From Paenibacillus sp. E222 (lineage in GTDB: Bacteria; Bacillota; Bacilli; Paenibacillales; Paenibacillaceae): a stretch of 64,000 bases of DNA. The stretch covers positions 1,116,001-1,180,000 of the forward strand of contig NZ_CP058552.1 of the NCBI RefSeq assembly GCF_013401555.1, read 5' to 3'. The position numbers and the translations under genes were made by a program. This document shows positions 48,600 through 58,400 of this stretch, in pieces; within the stretch, counting starts at the first letter, position 1, and the number at the start of each line of letters is the position of its first letter. Below the pieces are notes generated by a model that was given only the letters and a program-made list of their open reading frames with translations, made no database searches and had not been told where the DNA came from.

Positions 48600-49388
48600 C
48601 TAAACCCCTCCTTCCGTTGTCCGTTGTGCATGTTGTGCTCCGTAATATATATCCATGATCTCTTCACAGTATTTTCCCTCTTCATTGTAGACAATCAATG
48701 GGGGAAGCATGCGTACCTCCGGTTTCCCATCCTTGAGTGCTTCAATCAACACCATATTGGCTTCCAAATGAGCACGGGGATGTACCATCCGAATCCGCTT
48801 CGGTTCAAGTTTATACTCACGCATCAGAGAGATTATCTCACCTAGACGCTGCGGGCGATGAACCATGGATACTTTACCGCCATTGCGCACCAGTCGATTG
48901 CAGGCCTGAATGACTTCCTCCAGCGTACATCCGATTTCATGGCGTGCCATTGCCTGATGAGTGTTCATCTTGAGGTCACTTCCATTCAAGGGCATATACG
49001 GAGGGTTAACCGTTATAGCATCGTATACAGCATGGCCCGTTTCTTTCACAAGTTCACGCAAATCACCCTCATGAATCGTAATGGCTTCTTCCAATGCATT
49101 CAGCTGAACGCTGCGACGTGCCATATCCGCCAATCTTGGTTGAATTTCAATGCCCTCCAGACTCGCCTGCGTCCGTGTGGTCAACAGAATGGGAACCACC
49201 CCATTACCTGTACACAGATCAAGCACACGACCACGTTTCGGTACAGAAGCAAATCGGGCCAACAATACGGCATCCATTGAAAAACTAAACACTTCATCAC
49301 TTTGAATAATCTTCAAATCATGGGAGAGCAAATCGTCGATTCGCTCCGAATCTTGCAGTTTTACTGATATTTCTGTCATATGATACAC
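48600..49388 (-). CDS. trmN6: tRNA1(Val) A37 N6-methyltransferase family protein (YabB)
   Basis: 262 residues. Rossmann methyltransferase with DLCTGNGVVPILL and the N6-adenine motif VNPPYM (about residue 125). EGIEIQPRLADMARRSV is the second SAM segment. The target RNA is inferred from family membership. The GTG at 49386-49388 has GGAGG four bases upstream; an ATG three codons later is the alternative. Confidence 0.88.
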   Translation of the reverse strand: MYHMTEISVKLQDSERIDDLLSHDLKIIQSDEVFSFSMDAVLLARFASVPKRGRVLDLCTGNGVVPILLTTRTQASLEGIEIQPRLADMARRSVQLNALEEAITIHEGDLRELVKETGHAVYDAITVNPPYMPLNGSDLKMNTHQAMARHEIGCTLEEVIQACNRLVRNGGKVSMVHRPQRLGEIISLMREYKLEPKRIRMVHPRAHLEANMVLIEALKDGKPEVRMLPPLIVYNEEGKYCEEIMDIYYGAQHAQRTTEGGV

Positions 49389-49432
49389 TCATCCTCCGGT
49401 ACTCTATATCTCAGACAAGGTTCTTAACCTTG

Positions 49433-49459
49433 AAAAAAAACCGTAGGGGATCCCTACGG
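49433..49459 (-). terminator. Terminator after yabA
   Basis: CCGTAGGG, ATCC, CCTACGG, then eight T on the minus strand, five bases after the yabA stop. Confidence 0.9.
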
Positions 49460-49464
49460 CCACT

Positions 49465-49833
49465 TCATTTATTCAAAAAAGACAGGCAGAACAGACAATC
49501 GCCTTCCGTCCGCAAATGTCCATAATAGACATTGCAGATATGGAATCCTTCGTGATACAACCGAGCCAGATTATCATACCCTTCACCTACAACATCTTCA
49601 CCAGTAGCTGGACCTGCAGGCCTTGCTACCGGGGCGAGTGCCGATGCGATGGGCAAATCTGCCGGAGCTTCACGTTTCAGCAGTTTGCGTAACTGCTCAT
49701 TCTCGATGGTAAGCCGTTGATTATCTTCAAGCAGCTCTTTAACAATCATTTTTAACTCTCCTAAATCACTGTGCAACTGACCCAATTGGGTTTCCATTTC
49801 ATGAATGTGCGTAAACAGATTTTTCTTTTCCAA
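49465..49833 (-). CDS. yabA: DNA replication initiation control protein YabA
   Basis: 122 residues. N-terminal leucine-zipper helix ([20 protein letters not shown]) that tetramerises, a Pro/Ala linker, and a C-terminal zinc domain [20 protein letters not shown], then GDCLFCLSF. YabA binds DnaA and DnaN and restrains initiation. The start is a TTG at 49831-49833 after GGGGTGG; B. subtilis YabA starts at the same point. Confidence 0.94.
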   Translation of the reverse strand: MEKKNLFTHIHEMETQLGQLHSDLGELKMIVKELLEDNQRLTIENEQLRKLLKREAPADLPIASALAPVARPAGPATGEDVVGEGYDNLARLYHEGFHICNVYYGHLRTEGDCLFCLSFLNK

Positions 49834-49861
49834 GTTTCCACCCCGAAGCAACCTTTATGGT

Positions 49862-50662
49862 TTACTTGATAACGACGTCATCCAGCGGAAGTTCTTTGAC
49901 TTTACTGATGTCGAACAGTTGAACATGGACTGTGCGATTACCGGCATTGATGCCGACAACTTTTCCTTCACCCAAAGAGGTGACGACCAACTTGCCTACA
50001 GCCGGCAATTCTTCTCTCACACTTTCATAGTTATCATGCTCAAATTTCAGACAACACATGAGTCTTCCGCACAACCCGGAAATTTTCGTCGGATTCAGTG
50101 ACAGGCTCTGATCTTTAGCCATCTTGATTGATACCGGCTCAAAGTCTCCCAGCCAGGAAGAACAACATAATACTCGGCCGCAAGGTCCGATCCCTCCAAG
50201 CATTTTTGCTTCATCACGTACACCGATCTGTCTCAGTTCGATCCGTGTCCGGAAAATGCTTGCCAGATCCTTGACCAGCTCCCGGAAATCCACTCTTCCT
50301 TCAGCTGTAAAATAAAAAATAATTTTATTGCGATCAAACGTAAATTCCACATCGACCAGCTTCATTTTGAGGCCGTGGTCTTTGATTTTATTTAAACAAG
50401 TACCGAATGCTTCTTTTGCTGCACGCTTGTTCTCATCTACGACACGGGCATCGGTCTCGCCCGCCACCCGGATGACCTTTTTGAGCGGCAACACCACATC
50501 AGACTCGCCTACTTCTTTCTTGCCAACGACAACCTTACCGTACTCTACCCCCCGCGCTGTCTCCACGATAACGCAGTTTTCTTTTTCAATGGGAAGGTCC
50601 AGGGGATCGAAGTAATAAATTTTGCCCGCTTTTTTGAAACGGACACCCACTACACTGTACAA
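49862..50662 (-). CDS. ricT: RicT (YaaT), PSP1-domain protein of the Ric complex
   Basis: 266 residues. YSVVGVRFKKAGKIYYFDP, VETARGVEYGKVV, DVEFTFDRNKIIFYFTAEGR and a cysteine-rich core (GPCGRVLCCSSW, GLCGRLMCCLKFE) expected to bind Fe-S clusters with RicA/RicF. The complex affects RNase Y activity and Spo0A phosphorylation in B. subtilis. The start is a TTG at 50660-50662 with AGGGGG eight bases upstream. It precedes yabA and follows holB. Confidence 0.93.
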   Translation of the reverse strand: MYSVVGVRFKKAGKIYYFDPLDLPIEKENCVIVETARGVEYGKVVVGKKEVGESDVVLPLKKVIRVAGETDARVVDENKRAAKEAFGTCLNKIKDHGLKMKLVDVEFTFDRNKIIFYFTAEGRVDFRELVKDLASIFRTRIELRQIGVRDEAKMLGGIGPCGRVLCCSSWLGDFEPVSIKMAKDQSLSLNPTKISGLCGRLMCCLKFEHDNYESVREELPAVGKLVVTSLGEGKVVGINAGNRTVHVQLFDISKVKELPLDDVVIK

Positions 50663-50779
50663 AAAATTAACCCCCTCGTAAGCCAATCCCACTTCGTCTG
50701 AAGCCCTGTCTTCTTAGGGAACCCGCCGAAGTTATAACCGTTTGCATATGATTGGAACAAAATCTGTCCTCTCCCAGTC

Positions 50780-51751
50780 TTATGCCAAACCGATCAAAAA
50801 TTGCTCCAGACAAAGCTGGCCATTGACATTGAAACGCAATTTTTTTCTGCATGCTGCGGCCATATCCATGTAGGAAACCCACTGCTCGGTGCTGCGGGTA
50901 TGGGCCAACTGAGACAGCATGTCCAACTGATCTATAAAAACGATATGTTCATGCCTACCATACTGGACATACAGCATATCCCTGAACCATAAATGGAACA
51001 GGCTAAGCATCGTATCCAGGTGTTCTGAGAGTCCGGTTTTAAAAAGCTTCTGCTGTGCAGAGATCAATGATGTACTTCCTCTACCCAGGGACTCCTTCCC
51101 TAATTGTAACATTACGTTTCTAATTTCTGCAAACCAATTCTGCTGGAGAATTTCTCTACATGCTTCCAGTCCTGACGCTAAATGGACGGCAGAGCGAGCC
51201 AGATTGGCAGGGTGCCCTTCCGCAATCAGCGATTGCAGCATCTCTTCCGGATTCAGTGCACTGAAAGGAACCAATTGAGAGCGGGAACGAATGGTGGGCA
51301 GCATCGCCTGTCCATTATCCGTAATCAAAATACCTACCGCCGGCACTTGTGGTTCTTCCAGAAACTTCAGCAAGCTGTTGGCCGCTTGCACAGTCATTTT
51401 CTCGGCCTGTTCAATAATATATACTTTGGGATGCCCCGCCTCTGAACGGTACGAAAAGATACGCTGCAGATCCCGAATTTGATCAATTTTAATGTTATTT
51501 CCATCTGGTGCAAGCATCGTTAGATCCGGATGATTTCCATGCTCCACCTTACGACATTCAAGACACTGTCCGCAGGCATCATCTTCAAGCTCTGTACAGA
51601 ATATCGCTTTGGCAAATGTAATCGCCGTCTGCAACTGTCCACTGCCGGATGGTCCGCTAAACAAATAAGCATGACTTATGGCCTGACGTCGCAAACTGCT
51701 CTGTAACATCTGCTTGGCTGCCTGCTGACCCATAATTTGTTGAAAGGACAT
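50780..51751 (-). CDS. holB: DNA polymerase III delta' subunit
   Basis: 323 residues. Clamp-loader AAA+ subunit: QAISHAYLFSGPSGSGQLQT, zinc cluster FCTELEDDACGQCLECRKVEH (split by acidic residues), KVYIIEQAEKMTVQAANSLL and LEEPQ. The P-loop lysine is replaced (GSGQLQ), so it should not bind ATP productively, as in delta' of other species. It lies ten bases after yaaR. Confidence 0.93.
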   Translation of the reverse strand: MSFQQIMGQQAAKQMLQSSLRRQAISHAYLFSGPSGSGQLQTAITFAKAIFCTELEDDACGQCLECRKVEHGNHPDLTMLAPDGNNIKIDQIRDLQRIFSYRSEAGHPKVYIIEQAEKMTVQAANSLLKFLEEPQVPAVGILITDNGQAMLPTIRSRSQLVPFSALNPEEMLQSLIAEGHPANLARSAVHLASGLEACREILQQNWFAEIRNVMLQLGKESLGRGSTSLISAQQKLFKTGLSEHLDTMLSLFHLWFRDMLYVQYGRHEHIVFIDQLDMLSQLAHTRSTEQWVSYMDMAAACRKKLRFNVNGQLCLEQFLIGLA

Positions 51752-51760
51752 ACTTCCTCC

Positions 51761-52204
51761 TCAGAAGCTTAAGTTAATAAGCATTCCCCGAATTTCTCCT
51801 ACTTGCTGTAATAACGTAATCTTGCCTTCCTCTGTCTCCAAAAGCTCGTCAGCCATAGATAACAAAGCAGAGTCAATCTCATCAATCAGCTTGTAACGCT
51901 TCCCTCTTCCACGACGATCCCATCCCCGAGTCTCTTTCATAGAAACACCGCGGCGGACCGTTTCCTCCAGAAATCTTTTTACAAGCTGCTTGTATGATTT
52001 TAATTCACGAATGGTCATGGAACGAGACAAACGGTCACCCTGCATCTGGATCTCACTTAATCGGCGGGTAAGTTCAGCCTGTGATGCCCGTTCACCCTGG
52101 TGATTCATCATATCAGAGAAATTTTTGGATTGAACCGGTTTGGAGCCGGAATCGGCAGAACTGAGTCCACTCTGCATCGGTCGGAATCCAGGGTTGATTT
52201 TCAT
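51761..52204 (-). CDS. yaaR: YaaR family protein (DUF327)
   Basis: 147 residues, mostly helical and charged. MKINPGFRPMQSG at the start, FSDMMNHQGERAS, YKQLVKRFLEETVRRGVSMK and DEIDSALLSMADELLETE. Conserved gene between darA and holB; function unknown. Confidence 0.9.
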   Translation of the reverse strand: MKINPGFRPMQSGLSSADSGSKPVQSKNFSDMMNHQGERASQAELTRRLSEIQMQGDRLSRSMTIRELKSYKQLVKRFLEETVRRGVSMKETRGWDRRGRGKRYKLIDEIDSALLSMADELLETEEGKITLLQQVGEIRGMLINLSF

Positions 52205-52361
52205 GAAAACGCCTGCTTTCTATCTTAGTAGGCCTATCGTCCATCAGCACAGTGCGCGCTGCGCCTGTGCGAGGAGAGGACCTTATATATGTGCTGCATC
52301 ATAATCTATATATAATAGTAGTTAAATATCACCACATGGATCTATTCGTTGGTTAGTCAAC

Positions 52362-52412
52362 CTCTGTCCGAAATAAGACCTTCCTTGAGCGAAAAGTTTT
52401 TTTCGGACAGAG
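52362..52412. repeat. Perfect 12-bp inverted repeat between yaaR and darA
   Basis: CTCTGTCCGAAA (52362-52373) and its exact complement (52401-52412) flank a 27-base loop. There is no T tract outside the stem on either side; inside the loop the minus strand has seven A. It may be a terminator-like hairpin or a protein site. Confidence 0.5.
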
Positions 52413-52468
52413 AACACGATTCTTGGTAACAAGAAGGACTCTGCATTGGATTTATGCAAAATGCACTA

Positions 52469-52813
<345 letters not shown>

Positions 52814-52860
52814 TCAGATAATAAGCACCTTGTGAAATGCCCTGTCTATATATTAGACAA

Positions 52861-53508
52861 TTACTCGTCAAAATCCTTCAAAATCCCTGTCTCAAGCGAC
52901 AAAATCATCGCTGCGAAGACCTCTTCTTGCTTTTGAGAAGCATCAATGACCCTGATCCTGTCCGGAAACTGTTCCTTTAACAGAAAATAGCCTTCACGCA
53001 CTTTGCGGTGGAACTCCAGACTTTCGAGATCCAGACGGTTAACTTCACGTCCATCGTGGGCATCAATACGAGCGAGACCAGCTTCGGGCTCGATATCCAG
53101 ATAGAGTGTGACGTCCGGCATCAGTTCACCTATTGCAAACCGATTGATGGCCCAAACATTCTCTACGCCAAGACCACGAGCGTATCCTTGATAGGCCAGA
53201 CTGCTGTCGACAAATCGGTCACAGATAACAGTCTTCCCTGCCTTCAATGCAGGCTCCACTTTCTCCGCCAGATGCTGGCTGCGTGCAGCTGCATAGAGCA
53301 GCGCTTCGGTTCGTGCATCCATTGCCGTATGAAGAGGATTGAGGATGATGGCACGTATTTTCTCCGCAATTTCAATCCCGCCAGGTTCCCGAGTAATTAC
53401 ATATGGTATACCCTGTTCTTCAAAGTAAGAACCTAGCTTACTGATCATCGTGGTTTTGCCGGACCCTTCTCCCCCTTCCAACGTAATGAATTTACCTCTG
53501 CCCTGCAT
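52861..53508 (-). CDS. tmk: Thymidylate kinase
   Basis: 215 residues. P-loop [19 protein letters not shown] (about 6-24), DR motif in [13 protein letters not shown], and [16 protein letters not shown] near residue 140. Phosphorylates dTMP. A TATAAT element about 150 bases upstream may serve as its promoter. Confidence 0.96.
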   Translation of the reverse strand: MQGRGKFITLEGGEGSGKTTMISKLGSYFEEQGIPYVITREPGGIEIAEKIRAIILNPLHTAMDARTEALLYAAARSQHLAEKVEPALKAGKTVICDRFVDSSLAYQGYARGLGVENVWAINRFAIGELMPDVTLYLDIEPEAGLARIDAHDGREVNRLDLESLEFHRKVREGYFLLKEQFPDRIRVIDASQKQEEVFAAMILSLETGILKDFDE

Positions 53509-53737
53509 ATGCTTCCCTGCTTTCTATATCGATAATTGCTCCTAATTGTGCTGCGATAATTACAACCTCGATCCTTTCATACTCCAGACTATGAATTAGC
53601 CCGCCCAGAGGTGTATGTTCACAACCACTCCGTAGATTGGTTCGAGGTTGGTACAAGCTTCTTATTATAATACTATACATGATCCCGCGTTAGCGGTCAG
53701 CTATTCTCCAATATTTTCGCTAAGGCACATAGCCTGA

Positions 53738-54430
53738 TCAGCCGTAAATCAACCATACCCATAGAGGGAGCATGACAGAGCCGGCAATAGCACTGACAAT
53801 CATGGATACGGAACTCAGCGCTACCGCATTTTCTCCATACTCAAAGGATCTTGCCATGCCCAGTGCATGGGAAGCCGAGCCGAGTCCGATCCCATACGCA
53901 TTTTTGCTGCTTACTCTGGCCCATTTCAAAATCATGGGTCCCAATAATATCCCCGAAAATCCGGCTATCATCACAAATAACGAAGTGAAGGATGAATTTC
54001 CTCCCACCTGATCAGCCAGTTGAATGGCTACGGGTGTCGTAATGGATTTAGGTAATAATGCGATAACGATATCTTGCGGATAACCGAGCAGCAGTGATAT
54101 AGCGGCCCCTGTTGACATACCAACGATGCTCCCACCCAAGGTACCGCCCAAAATCGGAATTATATTCCGTTTCAATACATGAAGGTGTTTTGCCAAAGGG
54201 AATGCCAGGGAAACTACGGCCGGCCCCAATAATTCCTGTATCCATTTGCCACCAAGCATGTACGTATCGAGCTTAATGCCGGAAATGAGCAAAATCAGTA
54301 CGATTACAGCTGTTGCCGTCAATACAGGCATAAGAATCGGCCACTTCACCCTTCTATATAAATGAGTCGCCGGAATATATATAGCCACGGTCAAGGCAAT
54401 CATTCCGATTCCGAGGATGAATGCGAGCAT
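53738..54430 (-). CDS. lrgB: LrgB/CidB family membrane protein
   Basis: 230 residues with about eight membrane segments. Family motifs: GPAVVSLAFPLAKHL, LLPKSITTPVAIQLAD, and GLGSASHALGMARSFEYGE. LrgB proteins pair with LrgA; in some bacteria they move pyruvate or glycolate across the membrane and affect autolysis. Start is the ATG at 54428-54430 with AAGGAGG; it overlaps lrgA by 31 bases. Confidence 0.92.
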   Translation of the reverse strand: MLAFILGIGMIALTVAIYIPATHLYRRVKWPILMPVLTATAVIVLILLISGIKLDTYMLGGKWIQELLGPAVVSLAFPLAKHLHVLKRNIIPILGGTLGGSIVGMSTGAAISLLLGYPQDIVIALLPKSITTPVAIQLADQVGGNSSFTSLFVMIAGFSGILLGPMILKWARVSSKNAYGIGLGSASHALGMARSFEYGENAVALSSVSMIVSAIAGSVMLPLWVWLIYG

Positions 54431-54828
54431 GAGATCGCCTCCTTCTTGCCTTGATGCGTCGATCTCCACGCCATGAGCCATTCACTGATTTTTGCGGACA
54501 ACAGACAGGTAACCAACGTACTAACGATTAACCCCAGAACAAGCAGCACCGTATTGGCTCTAAAAAAATCAAAATGATTAATAATACCCACCGTGGGAGG
54601 GATAAACAATAATTGCAAATTCGATTGAAGCCAGGATGATCCTTCTTCGCCCCAACGTATTCTGATCCAGCCCAGTTGAATGACGATAAATAGAAGCAGC
54701 ATCCCAACAATACTTCCTGTTAACGGCAGATGCAGTACAGCCTGAATCAGGTTTCCTATCCAATAAAAACCGTACATCAGTATGACTTGCAGGACTATTC
54801 CCGTATATTTTTTTAGCGGAATATCCAA
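54400..54828 (-). CDS. lrgA: LrgA/CidA family holin-like protein
   Basis: 142 residues, four membrane segments, LPLTGSIVGMLLLFIVI, QLLFIPPTVGII and a polar Ser/Glu-rich end. Forms a pair with LrgB. No LytSR-type regulator gene is adjacent. The pair is an insertion relative to B. subtilis between tmk and yaaO. Confidence 0.9.
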   Translation of the reverse strand: MDIPLKKYTGIVLQVILMYGFYWIGNLIQAVLHLPLTGSIVGMLLLFIVIQLGWIRIRWGEEGSSWLQSNLQLLFIPPTVGIINHFDFFRANTVLLVLGLIVSTLVTCLLSAKISEWLMAWRSTHQGKKEAISCSHSSSESE

Positions 54829-54899
54829 GGTTTATTCCCTTCTTTCTTTATGTCCAGACAACAATGATGTCCTAATTCGTTTGAGTATTTTACATGAAT

Positions 54900-56753
54900 T
54901 CAAAGCGTGTCTTCTAAACTCAATAATTCCCTGATGATTTTCAATGATTGCAGCGAAGTATCCGATACACCATGAAATCTTGCTCCTTCATCTCTCAGCA
55001 GCTTAATACGTGTTATCATGGCTGCACTTATTCGTTCACCAGCGTACACAAGGGGTATACCGGGCGGATACGGAATGACCATCTCCGCAGAGCGAAGACC
55101 AATACATTTTTCAATGGAAACCTCTGTTGTATCCTCCTCCATAATCGGCTGCAACGTAAACGGGATAGGCTCCGAAAAAGGAGTTCCTTCTTGAACATTG
55201 TTCCACGTGGAAATATATTTTGAAGCCTCTTTTGTTAAACGCGGTGAGGTTGAAGGTAGTGAATGAGCCTGCTCATTTGCAAGGCTGATTTGATGTAAAG
55301 CCTGCAACAGGTGCTCGGCATCGCGCAGCGTCGAGCCCAAGGTAAAGAGCAGGACGACGTATCGCTCGTCGCTCATTTCGGGCACGCAGCCGCACGCTTC
55401 CAGCTGCTGCTGCAGCCCATAACCGCTCAGCACCCCTGTGCCGTCATAGATGACGGCCTTGAACGGGTCCTGAGCGGTGTACCCCGCGGCTGAAGGCAAC
55501 GCCGCAGCGGGCAGAGCTTGAGGCCGCCCCGGTGAACCAGCGGCGGCCTCGGACTTACCGCCAGCTGCCGGCTTCGCCCCGGCTGGCGGCTCTTGCTGCA
55601 GCAGCTGCCCCGGCTGCAGCAACCGAAAGCGCGGCAGCTCCGCGAGGCCGCGCTTAAAGGCGTCCACGGCGGCAAGCCCCGCCGTGAAGGCATTCGCGCC
55701 CTGCGTATGCAGCAGACGGCGCGCCAGATCAAGCGAGGCCATCACCGGGTATGATGGGCTTGAGCTTTGCACCATGGCCAGACGCTGACGCAGCAGGGAC
55801 CGGCTTAACCGTGGTCCCTGAACGTGCAGCATGGCTCCCATGGTGAATGCAGACAGCATCTTGTGGGTCGACTGCACCACACCGTCTGCTCCGCAGGACA
55901 GTGCAGAGGCTGGCAGCTCCGGATGCTGCCCATAATGCGCGCCATGCGCTTCATCCACGAGCAGCGGCAGGCCTGCCTCATGGCACACCTCAGCAATGGG
56001 CTTCAGATCAGCGCCCATGCCGTAATAATTGGGCAAAGTCACAAGTACTGCCTTTGCCTCAGGATATGCCTGGACAGCCGCCTGCACCGTCTCAAGCGAC
56101 GGCATCACCGCAAGTCCACTCGCAGGATCAACCCATGGCTCCAGGAATACAGCCCTTGCGCCTGCCAGCATTAACCCGTGAATTACGGACTTGTGCACAT
56201 TACGCTGTACCAGTACAAGGCTATTAGGTTCATTACATACGGTCAGCAGCAAAGACAAATTCCCCGCCGTACTACCTCCAACAAGGAAGAAACTCTCTTC
56301 TGCTCCAAAACAATCCGCTGCCAGCTGCTGCGCCTCCAATATAACCCCTTCTGGATGATGCAAGTCATCCGTCCCCGAGATTTCCGTTACATCCAGCCGC
56401 ATCATCTCCAGAAACGCAATCACCGGTACAACATCTACCGCAGTTCCGTCAGTTCCATTCCCAACATGATTCGTGAGCCCATTTTCATCTCCATGCCCTT
56501 GTTCCTCAGCTTGTCTGAAGCACTCTTCCCCATCAGTTAATGGACGTCCCAAACTTTGTTTTCCCTTTGTCTCACCCTCATTCAGGTGACTGTCACCCAA
56601 TCCTCCATCTGACTGCTGCTGGCCCACTTGCTCCAGTAACCTGCGATAGACTTGTCCATTTTTGTGCCCAGGTACATGAAAAGAACGCTGCCCTGAATCA
56701 CGATACGCAAGCAACGCCTCATATAAAGGTGCGGTATTTGATTTATGCTCCAT
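54900..56753 (-). CDS. Orn/Lys/Arg decarboxylase family PLP enzyme (YaaO-like)
   Basis: 617 residues. Fold-type I decarboxylase: RSFHVPGHKNG at the N-terminus, DDLHHPEGVI, FFLVGGSTAGNL, VDEAHGAHYG and the PLP lysine in STHKMLSAF (about residue 300); C-terminal domain with PYPPGIPLVYAGE. Two parts look inserted: about residues 41-104 (Gln/Gly/Glu/Asn-rich) and 384-427 (Ala/Pro/Gly/Lys-rich, from DNA of high GC). Substrate unknown: lysine, arginine or ornithine. I chose the ATG at 56751-56753 with AGGA ten bases upstream; earlier in-frame starts lack a ribosome site. Confidence 0.87.
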   Translation of the reverse strand: MEHKSNTAPLYEALLAYRDSGQRSFHVPGHKNGQVYRRLLEQVGQQQSDGGLGDSHLNEGETKGKQSLGRPLTDGEECFRQAEEQGHGDENGLTNHVGNGTDGTAVDVVPVIAFLEMMRLDVTEISGTDDLHHPEGVILEAQQLAADCFGAEESFFLVGGSTAGNLSLLLTVCNEPNSLVLVQRNVHKSVIHGLMLAGARAVFLEPWVDPASGLAVMPSLETVQAAVQAYPEAKAVLVTLPNYYGMGADLKPIAEVCHEAGLPLLVDEAHGAHYGQHPELPASALSCGADGVVQSTHKMLSAFTMGAMLHVQGPRLSRSLLRQRLAMVQSSSPSYPVMASLDLARRLLHTQGANAFTAGLAAVDAFKRGLAELPRFRLLQPGQLLQQEPPAGAKPAAGGKSEAAAGSPGRPQALPAAALPSAAGYTAQDPFKAVIYDGTGVLSGYGLQQQLEACGCVPEMSDERYVVLLFTLGSTLRDAEHLLQALHQISLANEQAHSLPSTSPRLTKEASKYISTWNNVQEGTPFSEPIPFTLQPIMEEDTTEVSIEKCIGLRSAEMVIPYPPGIPLVYAGERISAAMITRIKLLRDEGARFHGVSDTSLQSLKIIRELLSLEDTL

Positions 56754-57017
56754 TGAATAATCATCCTGTACATTCATAAATTTTGATACGGTCCGTACCA
56801 ATACTCTCTATAACAACAGAGACCTTTCCACGCATGTTTCTATCCTACGATCTGCTGTATTCAAATGTGTAGCTGAAGCACTTCTCCCTTCATTATATCA
56901 GGAATTGTCCAGCCCCCGTGCAAACCAGCGTTTCCACCGACGCAGCAGCATCATATCCAGTCACCCCATGGGTGCTTATCATGCCCACTTCCCTTCTTAT
57001 TTCCCTGATAAAAACAG

Positions 57018-57039
57018 AAAAAGGCCCCTAGGGCCTCTA
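57018..57039 (-). terminator. Terminator after gin
   Basis: AGGCCC, TAG, GGGCCT followed by TTTT on the minus strand. Confidence 0.8.
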
Positions 57040-57091
57040 TCCACATCGATACAATTCAATGTGATGTTTCACTAATATGATTTAACGCTCT

Positions 57092-57277
57092 TTATGCGTT
57101 CTTTTGCACCCATATCTGCTTCATCTGATGGATAAAATAATTGTACTTGGCATCCTGTGCATCCGTATGAACCATTTCTGCTTCGCAAGCGTCACATATA
57201 AATTCAGATACAATAAAAATGCCTTCTCTTTTGGTCTGTTCGCAGATAATGCATGTGTGTTCGGCGTGTCCTTCCAT
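57092..57277 (-). CDS. csfB: Sigma-G inhibitor Gin
   Basis: 61 residues with two zinc-binding Cys pairs, CIICEQTK and FICDACEAEM, then a helical tail. Gin keeps sigma-G (and sigma-E) inactive at the wrong time or place during sporulation. The ATG at 57275-57277 has AAGGTGG eight bases upstream; an in-frame GTG four codons earlier is within that site. It holds the csfB position upstream of yaaO. I did not find a convincing sigma-F promoter. Confidence 0.9.
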   Translation of the reverse strand: MEGHAEHTCIICEQTKREGIFIVSEFICDACEAEMVHTDAQDAKYNYFIHQMKQIWVQKNA

Positions 57278-57289
57278 CAACCATCCCAC

Positions 57290-57875
57290 CTTGTTTTACG
57301 TATTACTATCAGTATTGCACAGTTTCTATTATTTTAAACCTTTTCATAGTGCTTTCTTTCTATAAAATATATATATTCGCCTGCCCCTCTATGGGTGTCT
57401 GTACCGAAAACAAACATAAGAAAAATGCCTTTGGTTCTACACTTCAGTGAACCAGCCCACATTTGTTAGCTATTCTCCTTACCTTTATAACGTACCTATA
57501 ACCTCGCAGACCTGCAATTTCTTCTATTATATGAAAACCATGATTGGACAGCCATTACAAGAAACATCGCCGCGCTCCATTGTATTTTTCATGTGATTAT
57601 CTGCTCCCCCTCCTATGACTATAAAAACTTATATTCTATATTCTTAAAAAATCTTGGATTTTCAGCCGATATATAATACATCACCATTCAGAACCTGACA
57701 GCCAGATCGTTCAAAGGTATACTTGTATATGATTAACCTACTTCCATATCTTGTACATCAATCTGGAGTACATACAAGGTTCAAATGTGCAACTCAGCGT
57801 CATCCATTTCCTTATTTATGAAAACGAATACCTTTTACAAATGAACGTGATCCCAGAAGGAGGATTTGTAATCGT
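57290..57875. other. Divergent intergenic region of about 590 bases
   Basis: A/T-rich with no supported gene. Contains whatever promoters drive gin and the membrane-protein gene; no exact consensus stands out. Loose TACAAG/CTTGTA pairs occur near 57,720-57,780. Confidence 0.4.
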
Positions 57876-58400
57876 ATGATCGCCGAACCGGAGAATAAAG
57901 CAACCTTTTATCAATACCGGCTTCTGAAAAAAAAGGCCATTGCCCGCAGCGTAATCTTCAGCTATCTGTCTCTGCCTGTCATTATGCTTTTGTTTAATCT
58001 GTTAGCATTCTCCTGGACTGGCCTCTTTTATTTTATCTTGGCAGGCCCGGTTACATTATGGATTCATTATGTCATCGCCAGAACCATATTACTGCTGGTC
58101 CGTACCTCATATGCACGTCGATGGCGATGGAATCTCAAAATGCCTTGGTTCGGCTATATTCCTGACCAACATTTCAGCTACCGCATGTTTGTTAGAGTCC
58201 ACCTCAATATGAGCTGGATTGGGCTATGTATCATTACCGTCTGTTTAATTTGGTCACCCTTGTCCTTCACCCTATCGTTGATTTTCTGGCATCTGTGGCT
58301 GCTTGTACCACGTCTATATGTTGTACTTGTTCTTTCACGCGAACGTAAGGACGGGCTTATCAAATTAAATGAACAAGATGTCTCCTACTACCTGCAGTAA
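57876..58400 (+). CDS. Orphan polytopic membrane protein
   Basis: 174 residues. About four membrane segments: near 24-44, 47-72, 112-130 and 132-155. A basic loop (RTSYARRWRWNLKMPWFG) separates the two pairs, and the end is hydrophilic (RERKDGLIKLNEQDVSYYLQ). GGAGG lies 12 bases before the ATG. I do not recognise the family and give no function. It is one of three plus-strand genes and has no obvious operon partner. Confidence 0.8.
   Translation: MIAEPENKATFYQYRLLKKKAIARSVIFSYLSLPVIMLLFNLLAFSWTGLFYFILAGPVTLWIHYVIARTILLLVRTSYARRWRWNLKMPWFGYIPDQHFSYRMFVRVHLNMSWIGLCIITVCLIWSPLSFTLSLIFWHLWLLVPRLYVVLVLSRERKDGLIKLNEQDVSYYLQ

Noticed and set aside
53492..53680. 62-codon frame upstream of tmk
   Set aside because: Overlaps the tmk start, has no ribosome site and includes the probable promoter.
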